A program made the position numbers and the translations under genes. From Halococcus thailandensis JCM 13552 (GTDB lineage: Archaea > Halobacteriota > Halobacteria > Halobacteriales > Halococcaceae), in NCBI RefSeq assembly GCF_000336715.1, contig NZ_AOMF01000146.1, positions 18,652-82,651 on the forward strand: a DNA stretch of 64,000 nucleotides. Direction: 5' to 3'. The first letter of the stretch is position 1. Every line of letters begins with the position of its first letter. The notes below the pieces were generated by a model, which saw only the letters and a program-made list of their open reading frames with translations, had not been told where the DNA came from and did not search any database. Positions 1 to 7,491 of this stretch are shown here, one piece after another.

Positions 1-194
1 CCCCCCTTTGCCCGAACGAGTTCGATGAACTCTGCGTCGATATTTTCGGGCGATTGGGCACGCGCATACCGGAGCTGTCCGGCGAGGAAGCTCGTTCCCA
101 ACACCGCGGCCGGAATCCATCGCGAATCCGCGACGTGGATTTTCGGGCGATCGATGACGTCAGTCGTGATGGCCGTCGGCGTCGCTCCAGACAT
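1..194 (-). pseudogene. Peptide ABC transporter permease fragment (runs off the left edge)
   Basis: An open minus-strand frame starts at ATG 192-194 and runs off the window with no stop, giving 64 residues. Its end reads AEFIELVRAKG, which resembles the EAA-loop region of DppB/OppB-type inner-membrane permeases (typically DYVRTARAKG), preceded by a plausible membrane segment RWIPAAVLGTSFLAGQLRYA. Full permeases have roughly 130 or more residues before this motif. Here the frame opens inside the 3' end of the DUF2270 gene with a 35-base overlap, so the N-terminal half is missing. I infer a 5'-truncated remnant or a misplaced start. The part beyond the window edge is unseen. Confidence 0.4.
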
Positions 195-888
195 CGACGT
201 CGGTGAGTCGGAGTTCGCCGTTGGCCTGCCACGTGCGCGGTCGGAAAGCGATCGCCGCCGCGCCGACGAAGAAGACGGCGACGATGGCGCTCACGGTGAT
301 TCCGGGGACGACGCCGATCGACGCGCTGGCGGGCCACGGTGTCCCGTGCATGAACGCGGTGATGCGGACCAGCCAAGCGACGAGCAGGACGGTCAGCAAG
401 GGGAGGTAGATGCGCCGGAGCCGGTGGGCGAGCGCCTCCTCGAAGGAGATCTTGATGCGTGGCGTGCGGTAGTCCTCGCTGAGTTCGCGCCGCCAGTGGG
501 GATCGTCGATCTCCTGTGAGGGATCGAGCGCGTTCGCGAAGACGTTCTCCTGTAACAGGCGCACGCGCGAGCGCCAGAGATCGTAGCCGCGATAGCGGCG
601 GGCCTCGATGATCAGAAAGACCGTCAGCATCACCATGCCGACGAGGAGGACGTAGTGGGGGTTGTCGCTCGTGAACGTCCAGGTCAGGATCGCCGCCATG
701 ATCGTGACCGCCCAGTTGGTGGTCCGATCGAGGCGCTCGCGCCAGAACTTCATTCGATGGACTTCCCCACGGTAGAGGTGGGCCATCGACGAGCCGGGAC
801 CCATCCCCTCCTCGAACATCCCGCGGCCGATGTGGCGCTCGGTCTCGCCGGTCGGATCGAACGGCTCGTTCCCGCTCACGAACCGCAC
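160..888 (-). CDS. DUF2270 family membrane protein
   Basis: A 242-residue protein with a soluble start containing GMFEEGMGPGSSMAHLYRGE, a signature I associate with the haloarchaeal DUF2270 family. Four membrane segments follow, in two hairpins: around residues 58-75 and 80-100, then 165-185 and 190-220. A charged cytoplasmic stretch with RYRGYDLWRSR lies between them. The start is GTG; a second in-frame GTG at 879 would shorten it by three residues. A TATA-like TTTTATCC on the minus strand near 1050 could be its promoter. The function is unknown and I see no catalytic motif. Its end overlaps the permease fragment. Confidence 0.8.
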   Translation of the reverse strand: MRFVSGNEPFDPTGETERHIGRGMFEEGMGPGSSMAHLYRGEVHRMKFWRERLDRTTNWAVTIMAAILTWTFTSDNPHYVLLVGMVMLTVFLIIEARRYRGYDLWRSRVRLLQENVFANALDPSQEIDDPHWRRELSEDYRTPRIKISFEEALAHRLRRIYLPLLTVLLVAWLVRITAFMHGTPWPASASIGVVPGITVSAIVAVFFVGAAAIAFRPRTWQANGELRLTDVDVWSDADGHHD

Positions 889-1228
889 CCCGCCAACGAT
901 CGGTCGCGGTCGGTCAGTGCCCCGTCACACCGTCGGTTCACGTGTCGCTCGTGGTTCGTCGTCATCGGTCGGTCACGTGGTTGGTATCGAACGTTCGCCT
1001 TGCCGGTAGTTCGGTTCGGTCGGTACGTCTCCCTACCGAACTGTTCCGGATAAAACTTGCCATACAGTGGAGATTGTGTGGCGATATCGGAGCGATAATG
1101 AGGGTCTTCTTCGACAATTCGTGACTGAGTGAGACAAAGATGCATGATTGCACGTGGCGTACGGTTCCTCGATTGATCGTCGATGAACTGCAGGCGGCGG
1201 TGAGCGGTAGGCGCCGATCGATCGGCGG
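889..1228. other. Gene-free interval
   Basis: No convincing coding region here; the short open frames lack family signatures. It contains a TATA-like minus-strand element near 1050-1059 that could serve the DUF2270 gene. There is also an 8-base inverted repeat, AGTTCGGT at 1008-1015 and ACCGAACT at 1035-1042, which could be an operator but is weak. Confidence 0.4.
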
Positions 1229-2176
1229 CTAGCCGAGGAGTGCATCATCCGGGAGATAGCCGAGCGAGCGCAGCGTGTACCAGGTGACGTACAGCCCGAT
1301 GAGCACGAACGCGGCGCTGCCGACCGTTCGGACCGGGGCGGCGTAGCGCCCGAGCGAGAGCGAGCCCTCCGTGAGATTGGCGACGACGCTCAGCCCGACC
1401 ATCAGCGTGCCCATCCCGGCGGCGAAGGCGGCGAAGACCAACAGTCCCGAGAGGAAACTCCCCGTGAAGAACGACGAGAGCACGACGCCGAGGAACACCG
1501 GGAGGTTGCAGGCGAGGCTCCCGACACCGTAGAGCAGGCCGAAGGTGAAGAACTCCGAGTCGGACACCTCGCCGCGCTCGGGGAGTTCGATAGCCTGGAG
1601 TGGCGAGATACCGTAGTAGTAGGCAGCTCCGAGCGCTACCAGCAACGGGCCGACGAGCAACTGGAGCGACGCGAGATACGGGCGCACCCACTGACCGACG
1701 ACGAGCACGATCCCGCCGACGAGCAGGTAGAGCAGGACGATGCCGAGGGTGGCGATCCCGCCGATACGGAGCCCACGAACCGCGCCGCGACGGCCGGTCG
1801 CAGCGACCGACAGTCCCGTGCCGAGGAACACCGCCGCTACCGGCGGAAGATAGCTGCCGGTGCCGAGTTTCGCCAGCGGGACGACGATCTCGTAACCGGG
1901 CAACAGCAGGCGGATCCCCGCCGTCGCCATGTAGAACAGGGGGATCGCCCCGGCGAGAAAGAGCAGGACGCCGTTCGCGAGCAACAGCTGTCGCACGAAA
2001 CTTCCCGAGTCGCCGTTCGTCGTGGTGCGGTCCGCGGAAGCGGTCGATCCGTCGTCGTGGGTGAAGTAGTAGGTCAGATACGCGGGCAGGAGACCGACGC
2101 TACATGGTGCGAAGAACATCAACACGCCCGCCGCGTACGCCGCCGTCAGCAGCGACGGCTGATCGATCGCAACCAT
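1229..2176 (-). CDS. CcdA/DsbD-type cytochrome c biogenesis membrane protein
   Basis: A 315-residue polytopic protein that opens with VLMFFAPCSVGLLPAYLTYY, the Pro-Cys motif of the CcdA/DsbD transmembrane family. These proteins move electrons across the membrane from cytoplasmic thioredoxin to extracytoplasmic thiol proteins. A second Cys sits in the later segment LACNLPVFLGV, matching the paired half of the family's cysteine couple. I count about seven or eight membrane helices and a charged loop near residues 45-60. It is the last gene of a three-gene minus-strand operon with a CASC membrane protein (one base upstream) and a DsbA-like protein, consistent with thiol-disulfide exchange at the cell surface. 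Confidence 0.85.
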   Translation of the reverse strand: MVAIDQPSLLTAAYAAGVLMFFAPCSVGLLPAYLTYYFTHDDGSTASADRTTTNGDSGSFVRQLLLANGVLLFLAGAIPLFYMATAGIRLLLPGYEIVVPLAKLGTGSYLPPVAAVFLGTGLSVAATGRRGAVRGLRIGGIATLGIVLLYLLVGGIVLVVGQWVRPYLASLQLLVGPLLVALGAAYYYGISPLQAIELPERGEVSDSEFFTFGLLYGVGSLACNLPVFLGVVLSSFFTGSFLSGLLVFAAFAAGMGTLMVGLSVVANLTEGSLSLGRYAAPVRTVGSAAFVLIGLYVTWYTLRSLGYLPDDALLG

Positions 2177-2177
2177 C

Positions 2178-2708
2178 TCAACTCACCCGACAGCTTCGTG
2201 GGTCGCCCGAGCGCGCGAGGAAGAAGAGCAACAGGACGATCCCGGCCAGTCGGAGGAGGTTGCCGTCGAACGGCATCGCGGCGAGTGAGCCGGCAACCCC
2301 CAACAGGCCGAGCACGCCGGCCCCACAGCTCGCACAGCCCGAGGCGAGCAGGCCCGGCACGACGCCGAGCAGGTCGCGCACGCCCGAGACGTCCTGCAGC
2401 CGGAGCTGTGTCGCCACGTTCGTCAGCGCGACGCCCGTGAGCACCGCGTAGGCGACGACGAGACTCAGTCCGAACGGGCCGATCGAAGCGTACGTGTTCG
2501 CCGTCAGCGCGAGCACCGCGTCGTCGAGATAGCCGAGATCGGCCCCGAGCATCTGTGCAGAGTACGCGGGAAACGAACTCAACACGAGCCCGACGTACGT
2601 CACGACCGCGACCACGGCCGCACCGAGCGCCCGGCGGTTCGTCGTCAGCGGGAAGGACAGCGCCGCCACGAGGCCACCGTCGGCACCGGACGAGCGTTCG
2701 ACGCTCAT
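2178..2708 (-). CDS. Membrane protein with a CASC motif in a thiol-redox operon
   Basis: A 176-residue membrane protein with four or five predicted helices (about 28-48, 62-98, 112-124, 130-146 and 150-165). It carries Cys125-Ala-Ser-Cys128 inside GCASCGAGVLG, a CxxC motif at a membrane edge. I do not recognise a characterised family. The motif and its position between a DsbA-like gene (19 bases upstream) and a CcdA-like gene (one base downstream) suggest a redox role, such as a membrane electron carrier or quinone-coupled partner. That role is inferred from context. Start ATG at 2706-2708. Confidence 0.75.
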   Translation of the reverse strand: MSVERSSGADGGLVAALSFPLTTNRRALGAAVVAVVTYVGLVLSSFPAYSAQMLGADLGYLDDAVLALTANTYASIGPFGLSLVVAYAVLTGVALTNVATQLRLQDVSGVRDLLGVVPGLLASGCASCGAGVLGLLGVAGSLAAMPFDGNLLRLAGIVLLLFFLARSGDPRSCRVS

Positions 2709-2727
2709 GCTCTCCCTCGTCGATCGA

Positions 2728-3462
2728 TCACGAGTTCGTCACCTGTTCGATGGCGGATTCGAACTGATCGTACGGCTGTGCGCCGACGATCTTCCCACCC
2801 TTCTCGGACTGGCGATTGTAGACGATGAATCCCGGCGTGCCGCTGATCTCGAGAGTGCGTGCGCGCTGACTATCCGTCTCGATGTTCTTCTCGATCGACT
2901 TGCGATGCCGTGTCATACACCGTTCGACGTCATCGGCCGAGACGCCGTCGACATCGCGCGTGACGTCGAGCAGGTTCGCCTTCGAGGCCCAGCCGGAGTT
3001 CTCCTCGCCCTGTGCTGCGAAGACTGCCGAGTGCCATCGCCAGTAGGCGTCGGGGTTCGAGTCCTTGACCACGCGCCAGACACACTGGTTCATCACGGCG
3101 GCCGTCATCGAGTTCGCGCCGAGATAGGGGAACTCGATGAATATCACGCGGACGTCGCCGGTGGCGACGTGGTTCTCGATGAGTTTCGGCAGCGTGTCGC
3201 TCTCGAAGCGCGCACAGAACGGACACTGGTACTCGCTCCAGTAGTAGAGCGAAACCGGCGCATCGAGCGCTCCCATGACCGGCTGGCCGTCGAGTTCGAT
3301 ATCGTACGCGCCCGTCCCGGTCGTCGCGTGCATCTCGGCCGCAGCGGTGCCGCCGGAGCCACCCGCATTGAGCGTCGAGGCACCGTACACCACGCCACCG
3401 CCGACGGCGACCGTCGCGAGACCGCCGAGTATCGTCCGTCGCGTGAGTCGCGAGTCGTCCAT
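2728..3462 (-). CDS. DsbA-family thiol-disulfide oxidoreductase, Tat-exported
   Basis: A 244-residue protein with a Tat signal (TRRTILGG, residues 7-14, then a hydrophobic stretch). It has a thioredoxin fold of the DsbA/DsbG/thioredoxin_4 type: active site Cys80-Pro-Phe-Cys83 in YWSEYQCPFCARFES, and the cis-proline loop at Thr209-Pro210 (SGTPGFIVY). Two extra cysteines (Cys127 and Cys182) may form a structural disulfide. It probably oxidises or isomerises thiols of secreted proteins in the pseudo-periplasm, with the CASC and CcdA-like proteins downstream recycling it. It is the first gene of the operon. Confidence 0.9.
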   Translation of the reverse strand: MDDSRLTRRTILGGLATVAVGGGVVYGASTLNAGGSGGTAAAEMHATTGTGAYDIELDGQPVMGALDAPVSLYYWSEYQCPFCARFESDTLPKLIENHVATGDVRVIFIEFPYLGANSMTAAVMNQCVWRVVKDSNPDAYWRWHSAVFAAQGEENSGWASKANLLDVTRDVDGVSADDVERCMTRHRKSIEKNIETDSQRARTLEISGTPGFIVYNRQSEKGGKIVGAQPYDQFESAIEQVTNS

Positions 3463-3805
3463 TATCGGGCGAACTGCGGGGCGAGGGCCGCGTTGTCGAT
3501 CACGAACCCGTCGCTCACCGGGCCGTGTCGTGCGGGGTCGTTCGCCGCTCCTTGCCGTGGGGACCGCTCCGCGCGTCGGTCGTCCGAACGACCGAACGCG
3601 ACGGCGGGGGTAGCCACGCTCACGGTCGTCTAGTCGTGGCCGGTCACGTAAATACGCGGGCTCTTCTCCCCGAGCCGACGGATCGCTACCACGATGCGTG
3701 GTCCCACGGCCAGCTGGCAGAATCCGTCAACGTGCGAGCGAGGACGAAACACGAACCGGCCGGCACATCGAAACCGAGATACGCGGGACACGACGATGGA
3801 GGGAC
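3463..3805. other. Divergent intergenic region
   Basis: This lies between the DsbA-like operon (minus) and the Yip1-like gene (plus). I see no coding region that I can support. A minus-strand TATA-like GTATTTACG near 3651-3659 is the only AT-rich patch and may promote the redox operon with a long leader. Confidence 0.35.
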
Positions 3806-4393
3806 GTGACGCAGTGGGTCGAGAACCCGACCGGCGGGCGCGACAGGGGACCGATAGCGCTCGCGCGGGCGTGGCTCGAAGTGCTGGTACGCCCGCGCCG
3901 GTTTTTCGCCACCGGGGTCGCGCCGGGTGATCAGGCTCCCGGCCTCGCGTTCGTCATGGTCGTGGTCGCCATCGAGGAGGCGACCCGCTTCGCGCTCGTT
4001 CCCGGGTCCTATCCGGTGCTCGCCGACCAGCAGTTCGCCTCGGCGCTGCTCGTACTGCTCATCGCCGTCGGATTCGTCGCACCGCTCGCCCTCCATCTCG
4101 CGGCAGCCATCGAGACGCTCGCGCTCGTTCTGGTGGCCGACGACCGCGCCGGCGTCAGCGAAACCGTACAGGTCATCGCCTACGCGAGCGCCCCCTGCGT
4201 GCTCGCCGGCGTTCCGATTCCCGGGCTCAGGATCGCCTGCGCGCTGTATGGAGCAGCATTGCTCGTCGTCGGCACGAGCGAGGTCCACGAGATCGGTCTC
4301 GGGCGCGCAGCCCTCGCTACGGCCGTGCCCGCGGTCTTCGTCTTCGGCTACGCCTTTCGGGCGGTTGCGGCCGGAACAGCACTGCTGCCATAG
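3806..4393 (+). CDS. Yip1-domain membrane protein
   Basis: A 195-residue protein starting at GTG 3806 (VTQWVENPTGG). The open frame continues upstream, but conserved family features begin only here. The opening WLEVLVRPRRFFATGVAPGDQ matches the start of haloarchaeal Yip1-domain (YIP1/YqaF-like) proteins. Four or five membrane helices follow, with a central acidic loop around ADDRAGVSETVQVIAYAS, which is typical of the family. The function is unknown; members are thought to affect membrane organisation or transport. It stands alone. Confidence 0.75.
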   Translation: MTQWVENPTGGRDRGPIALARAWLEVLVRPRRFFATGVAPGDQAPGLAFVMVVVAIEEATRFALVPGSYPVLADQQFASALLVLLIAVGFVAPLALHLAAAIETLALVLVADDRAGVSETVQVIAYASAPCVLAGVPIPGLRIACALYGAALLVVGTSEVHEIGLGRAALATAVPAVFVFGYAFRAVAAGTALLP

Positions 4394-4648
4394 TCGACCG
4401 ACGCAGTACGATAGTTAATATATCCGACATAGAAGAGATTTTCGGACCGATAGGATGGCTGTTCGGCGCACCCGGGTGAGACAAGTTTTCGATTTCGTCA
4501 CAAGCGAGCGAATCGACCCCAACCCCATTGATAAATGGTTCGATAGTAGTGACATATAGGCAACCACTAGAACCTCGATCGCTCCAATTCATCCGTCAAT
4601 AGGCGTTTCGCACTGACGATCGTCACTAAAAGTGGTTGCCGCAGCCAC

Positions 4649-4659
4649 GCTTTTATGCC
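4649..4659 (+). promoter_or_regulatory. TATA-like box
   Basis: GCTTTTATGCC resembles a haloarchaeal TATA element. It precedes the DUF1102 gene with a long leader. Confidence 0.4.
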
Positions 4660-4680
4660 AAAAACTGGGTTCTGTCCGCT

Positions 4681-4730
4681 ATCAAGCTCTGCTTGATGGA
4701 TGGTAGGCCGAACTTGATGGTGTATCAAGC
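4681..4730. repeat. Quartet of ATCAAGC/GCTTGAT half-sites
   Basis: Half-sites lie at 4681-4687 (ATCAAGC), 4691-4697 (GCTTGAT), 4712-4718 (ACTTGAT) and 4724-4730 (ATCAAGC). They form two short hairpins, one with a 7-base stem and 3-base loop and one with a 6-base stem and 5-base loop. They could be a double operator for a dimeric regulator or leader structure. Confidence 0.55.
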
Positions 4731-4773
4731 GGCCCAATACTACGTGGGTAGCGCTGGAGGTGGTGGGTTGTAC

Positions 4774-4798
4774 CCCGCGGCCGCTGGACGGCCGCGGG
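4774..4798 (+). promoter_or_regulatory. Perfect 10-bp GC hairpin just before a start codon
   Basis: CCCGCGGCCG (4774-4783), loop CTGGA, then CGGCCGCGGG (4789-4798). The hairpin ends 13 bases before ATG 4812, in place of a Shine-Dalgarno site. It could control translation or stabilise the message. Confidence 0.55.
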
Positions 4799-4811
4799 AC
4801 AGGACACACCA

Positions 4812-5372
4812 ATGCGTTTGCCACAAGGAAAACTGCTCGCGCTGATCGCGCTGGTGGTCGCCGCCTCGATGGTGATGGCGACCGGCGCGTTCAGCAGCGT
4901 CACGGCCGACAGGAGCACCGATGTCGAAGTCGTCGGCGATCAGGAGGCGTTCCTCGCGCTCGAACAGGGATCGGGGCCGAACGGCCAGAAATACGCGACG
5001 ACGAACAATGGCCGGCTGGCGGTGAACCTCGACGGTGACGCGAAGGTCGACGGCCAGGGCGTCAATCCGAGTGCGAAGACCTCCTTCGACGACGTGTTTA
5101 CGATCACCAACAAGGGTAGCCAGTCGGTCGATATCCGTATCCAGGACAGCTCCGACGCCGTGACCTTCTACAAAAACGGCGATCCGACCAGCTCCCTCGA
5201 ATCGGCGGGCAGCTCCCTCGGCGTCGGCAGTTCGGTGAAGGTCGGCATCATGGTCGACACCACTTCCGGCGTCGCTCAAGGGAACCTCATCGAGGCCATC
5301 ACCGTCCACGCCAAAGCCCCCAACTCCGGACAGGCCCCCGGCGCTGACGGCAAGCCACAGGATCCGAGCTAA
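4812..5372 (+). CDS. SipW/DUF1102-type secreted surface protein
   Basis: A 186-residue protein with an N-terminal hydrophobic signal (LLALIALVVAASMVMATGAF, residues 8-27) ending in the TGAFSSVTADRS pattern seen in haloarchaeal SipW-type signal peptides. A beta-rich DUF1102-like domain follows, with FLALEQGSGPNG, a central VFTITNKGSQSVDIRIQ and an AITVHAK strand. Members resemble archaeal counterparts of TasA/camelysin secreted fibre or surface proteins. The C-terminal tail is a Pro/Gly/Ser-rich linker. It is a tandem paralogue of the N-terminal domain of the next gene, which begins 96 bases downstream. The role may be structural at the cell surface; that is inferred. Confidence 0.75.
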   Translation: MRLPQGKLLALIALVVAASMVMATGAFSSVTADRSTDVEVVGDQEAFLALEQGSGPNGQKYATTNNGRLAVNLDGDAKVDGQGVNPSAKTSFDDVFTITNKGSQSVDIRIQDSSDAVTFYKNGDPTSSLESAGSSLGVGSSVKVGIMVDTTSGVAQGNLIEAITVHAKAPNSGQAPGADGKPQDPS

Positions 5373-5456
5373 CCCCGACGATCGATCGCCGGCTCGATGT
5401 CGAGAACATTCCTTTCCACGACCGAACGCCCGCGGCCTGAGTCACTGCTCCGTACA

Positions 5457-5462
5457 GGAGGT
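5457..5462 (+). promoter_or_regulatory. Strong Shine-Dalgarno for a GTG start
   Basis: GGAGGT ends five bases before GTG 5468 and fixes that start. A clear SD is notable in a genome where many genes look leaderless. Confidence 0.6.
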
Positions 5463-5467
5463 CAGGG

Positions 5468-7066
5468 GTGAGACGGGCGCGCAAGCTCGGTACCGTAGTG
5501 CTGGCGGTGGCGGTAGTGCTCGCCGCTGTGTATGCAACGGGCGCGTTCACATCTACGTCAGCCGAGCGCTCGGCGGACGTGGCCGTCGCCGGTGACGCCT
5601 CCGCATTCTTGGCACTCGGAACGTCCGGGGGACCCAACGGGCAGTTCGCCTCCTATGGGACCGACGGTGCGCTACAGGTCCGGATGGGTGAAGGAACCAA
5701 AGGCGTCAACCCCGGGAGTCGAACGTCGTTCCAGAACGTCTTCACGATCTCGAACAAAGGGGCACAACCCGTGAGTGTCTGGTTCGCCGGGGGAAGCAAG
5801 GCCGTAACGTTCGTCGGACCCGATGGCAATCCCATCGAAAGCGAGGGCCAGGCGGTCACGCTACGACCCGGCGGGCAGTCACTGCACGTCGGACTGGTCA
5901 TCGACTCCCGCGGTGTCCAGCCCGGCAAGAACCTGCTTCAATCGGTCGAAGTTCACACTGCTACCGGCGAGAAGTCGCAAGCCAACTCCATCGAGAACGT
6001 GAACAGCGATAACGGCACTGGTGGAGTCAGGAGCGACAACGACAGCAACGACCGGATTGAGAACGCCGGTAGCGGGTGGTCCGGTGACGAGGAGACAGTT
6101 ACCAGTAACAACGATAGAAGTGATACTAGTGAGAACGGAAATAGCGGCGATGCGAGGACGGATTCCAACAACGATGGCTCGTCGGGAGAGCAACCCCACA
6201 CGGTAGAGATCGCGGGCCACACGCTCGAAATTCCCGAGTTCTTGGCCGATCTTTCCCTAGAAGACGCAAAGACAGCGATAAAGGGAGCATTCTTCGGCCA
6301 AACGGGGATGCGGGACGGGATGCATCCGGTGGAGTCGGCGAACTCCGTGTTCTACATCCTCGGCCAGATTGCCGGATCGTTCGTTCCGACGCTGGGCAGC
6401 GTCGCGGATGCGCGTGACGCCGTCCAAGACGCCGCGAACGGCAAACTGGGTACTGCAGCGCTCAGCGCAGCCGGAGCTATTCCCGGTCTCGCAAAACTGA
6501 CCGAGGGACAACTGGCGATACGACACCTCAAGGACTGGAAGAAGAGCTTTGGTGGAGAAATGGCCGGCGATCTCAAAACACTCGGACAGTTGATCGTCAA
6601 CCACGTCGGGCCGTACATGCCGAACTCGATCGTGAAGAAGGCACTCGACGTCACCACCGATGGGGCGGTGAGCACGCTAAAAAAGGACGGCTTCACCGTG
6701 GAGCAAATCACGGAGTTCTCCAAAGACGGAAATCTCGAGATGATGGCTGAAGCCTCCGAGAGCGGGCTGAAACTCAGTCCCGAGAATACCAACTTCAAGC
6801 GAGTCAGTCGGCTCAGGAACATGGACGTACCTGCCGAGGATGTCGTATGGTACGTCGAGAACGGCCACAGCCTCAAGCGGGTCGAACAGCTTGTAAATGC
6901 TGGTTTCTCACCCGAAGCAATCAACGATGTGTACAAACAGGGATCACGAGGGATGGAAGGAGTCGATTGGTACAGTAAGGCGAACGACTACTGCAGCGTG
7001 CAGGCATCGCTCGAACCAGCAAACAGAAATCATACCTCGATGTGTGACCTACTTCCAACCCAATAG
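5468..7066 (+). CDS. Polymorphic-toxin-like secreted protein: DUF1102 module plus C-terminal effector region
   Basis: A 532-residue protein. Residues 1-32 are a signal like the upstream paralogue (VYATGAFTSTSAERSADV). Residues 33-165 are a DUF1102-like domain, with VFTISNKGAQPVSVWF aligning to VFTITNKGSQSVDIRI of the neighbour. Residues 166-245 are a low-complexity Asn/Asp/Ser/Gly linker. After about 246 comes a hydrophobic helical part (VPTLGSVADARDAVQDAANG and TAALSAAGAIPGLAK) resembling the pre-toxin helices of bacterial polymorphic toxins. Short helix pairs follow, then a tip with DWYSKANDY, PANRN and two late Cys. The next gene encodes a small membrane protein, and a second copy of the tip follows it. 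I infer an exported effector. The toxic activity is unknown and I do not recognise the tip. Confidence 0.6.
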   Translation: MRRARKLGTVVLAVAVVLAAVYATGAFTSTSAERSADVAVAGDASAFLALGTSGGPNGQFASYGTDGALQVRMGEGTKGVNPGSRTSFQNVFTISNKGAQPVSVWFAGGSKAVTFVGPDGNPIESEGQAVTLRPGGQSLHVGLVIDSRGVQPGKNLLQSVEVHTATGEKSQANSIENVNSDNGTGGVRSDNDSNDRIENAGSGWSGDEETVTSNNDRSDTSENGNSGDARTDSNNDGSSGEQPHTVEIAGHTLEIPEFLADLSLEDAKTAIKGAFFGQTGMRDGMHPVESANSVFYILGQIAGSFVPTLGSVADARDAVQDAANGKLGTAALSAAGAIPGLAKLTEGQLAIRHLKDWKKSFGGEMAGDLKTLGQLIVNHVGPYMPNSIVKKALDVTTDGAVSTLKKDGFTVEQITEFSKDGNLEMMAEASESGLKLSPENTNFKRVSRLRNMDVPAEDVVWYVENGHSLKRVEQLVNAGFSPEAINDVYKQGSRGMEGVDWYSKANDYCSVQASLEPANRNHTSMCDLLPTQ

Positions 7067-7126
7067 AGAATATGTACAACCAAATTACAATCATACCGCA
7101 AGACAATACATAACAAAATCATAACA

Positions 7127-7483
7127 ATGAAGCTCAGAGGATACATCGAAGTAGCGATACTCGTCGTAGTGATGTGGTTCGTCTTTCAGGACATCGTTCA
7201 ACCAATACTCATCGGTATCGACCCGATGTTCGCCGATCAGTCTGTTGACCGCGTTCGGCGCGGTCCGCAGACCCCCGCACAGGTGGCCGGAATCGTCACA
7301 TATGCTGTGGGTGCATTCATCTACTATTCAGGGAAACTCATGTATTCTCATAGTATTTTAGTATATTTTTTGGGCTTTCAACGAGTAATTTTGATGATTA
7401 TCCCTAACACAATTCTGCCAGAAAAATACCATCCGAGAAAAATGGAGACTGTTGAAGAACTCGCAGAACAATATAAGGACTAA
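7127..7483 (+). CDS. Small AT-rich membrane protein, candidate immunity protein
   Basis: A 118-residue protein with three hydrophobic segments (about 5-28, 50-70 and 73-98) and a charged tail KMETVEELAEQYKD. I do not recognise a family. It lies 60 bases after the toxin-like gene and directly before the orphan copy of that gene's tip, exactly where an immunity gene sits in polymorphic toxin loci. Its 3' half is much AT-richer than the rest of the window, which suggests recent acquisition. A multi-pass membrane protein would suit immunity to a membrane-acting toxin. That role is inferred. Confidence 0.55.
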   Translation: MKLRGYIEVAILVVVMWFVFQDIVQPILIGIDPMFADQSVDRVRRGPQTPAQVAGIVTYAVGAFIYYSGKLMYSHSILVYFLGFQRVILMIIPNTILPEKYHPRKMETVEELAEQYKD

Positions 7484-7491
7484 TATACAAA

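Larger units (their letters stand above)
4394..4811 (+). promoter_or_regulatory. AT-rich promoter and structured 5' leader of the DUF1102 island
   Basis: This is a 418-base interval with clearly lower GC than its surroundings up to about 4740 and no gene that I can support. A TATA-like element at 4649-4659 lies about 155 bases before the start of the next gene, so a transcript from it would have a leader of roughly 125 bases. That leader contains four copies of a 7-base palindromic half-site and a strong GC hairpin (both listed separately). The arrangement suggests regulation of the downstream secreted-protein genes by an operator or RNA structure. Confidence 0.5.

Noticed and set aside
1008-1042. 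AGTTCGGT/ACCGAACT inverted repeat as an operator
   Set aside because: Only 8 bases with a 19-base gap; expected by chance at this GC content.
876-1145. An 89-residue minus-strand frame before the DUF2270 gene
   Set aside because: No signature, unusual composition for the genome, overlapping frames on both strands.
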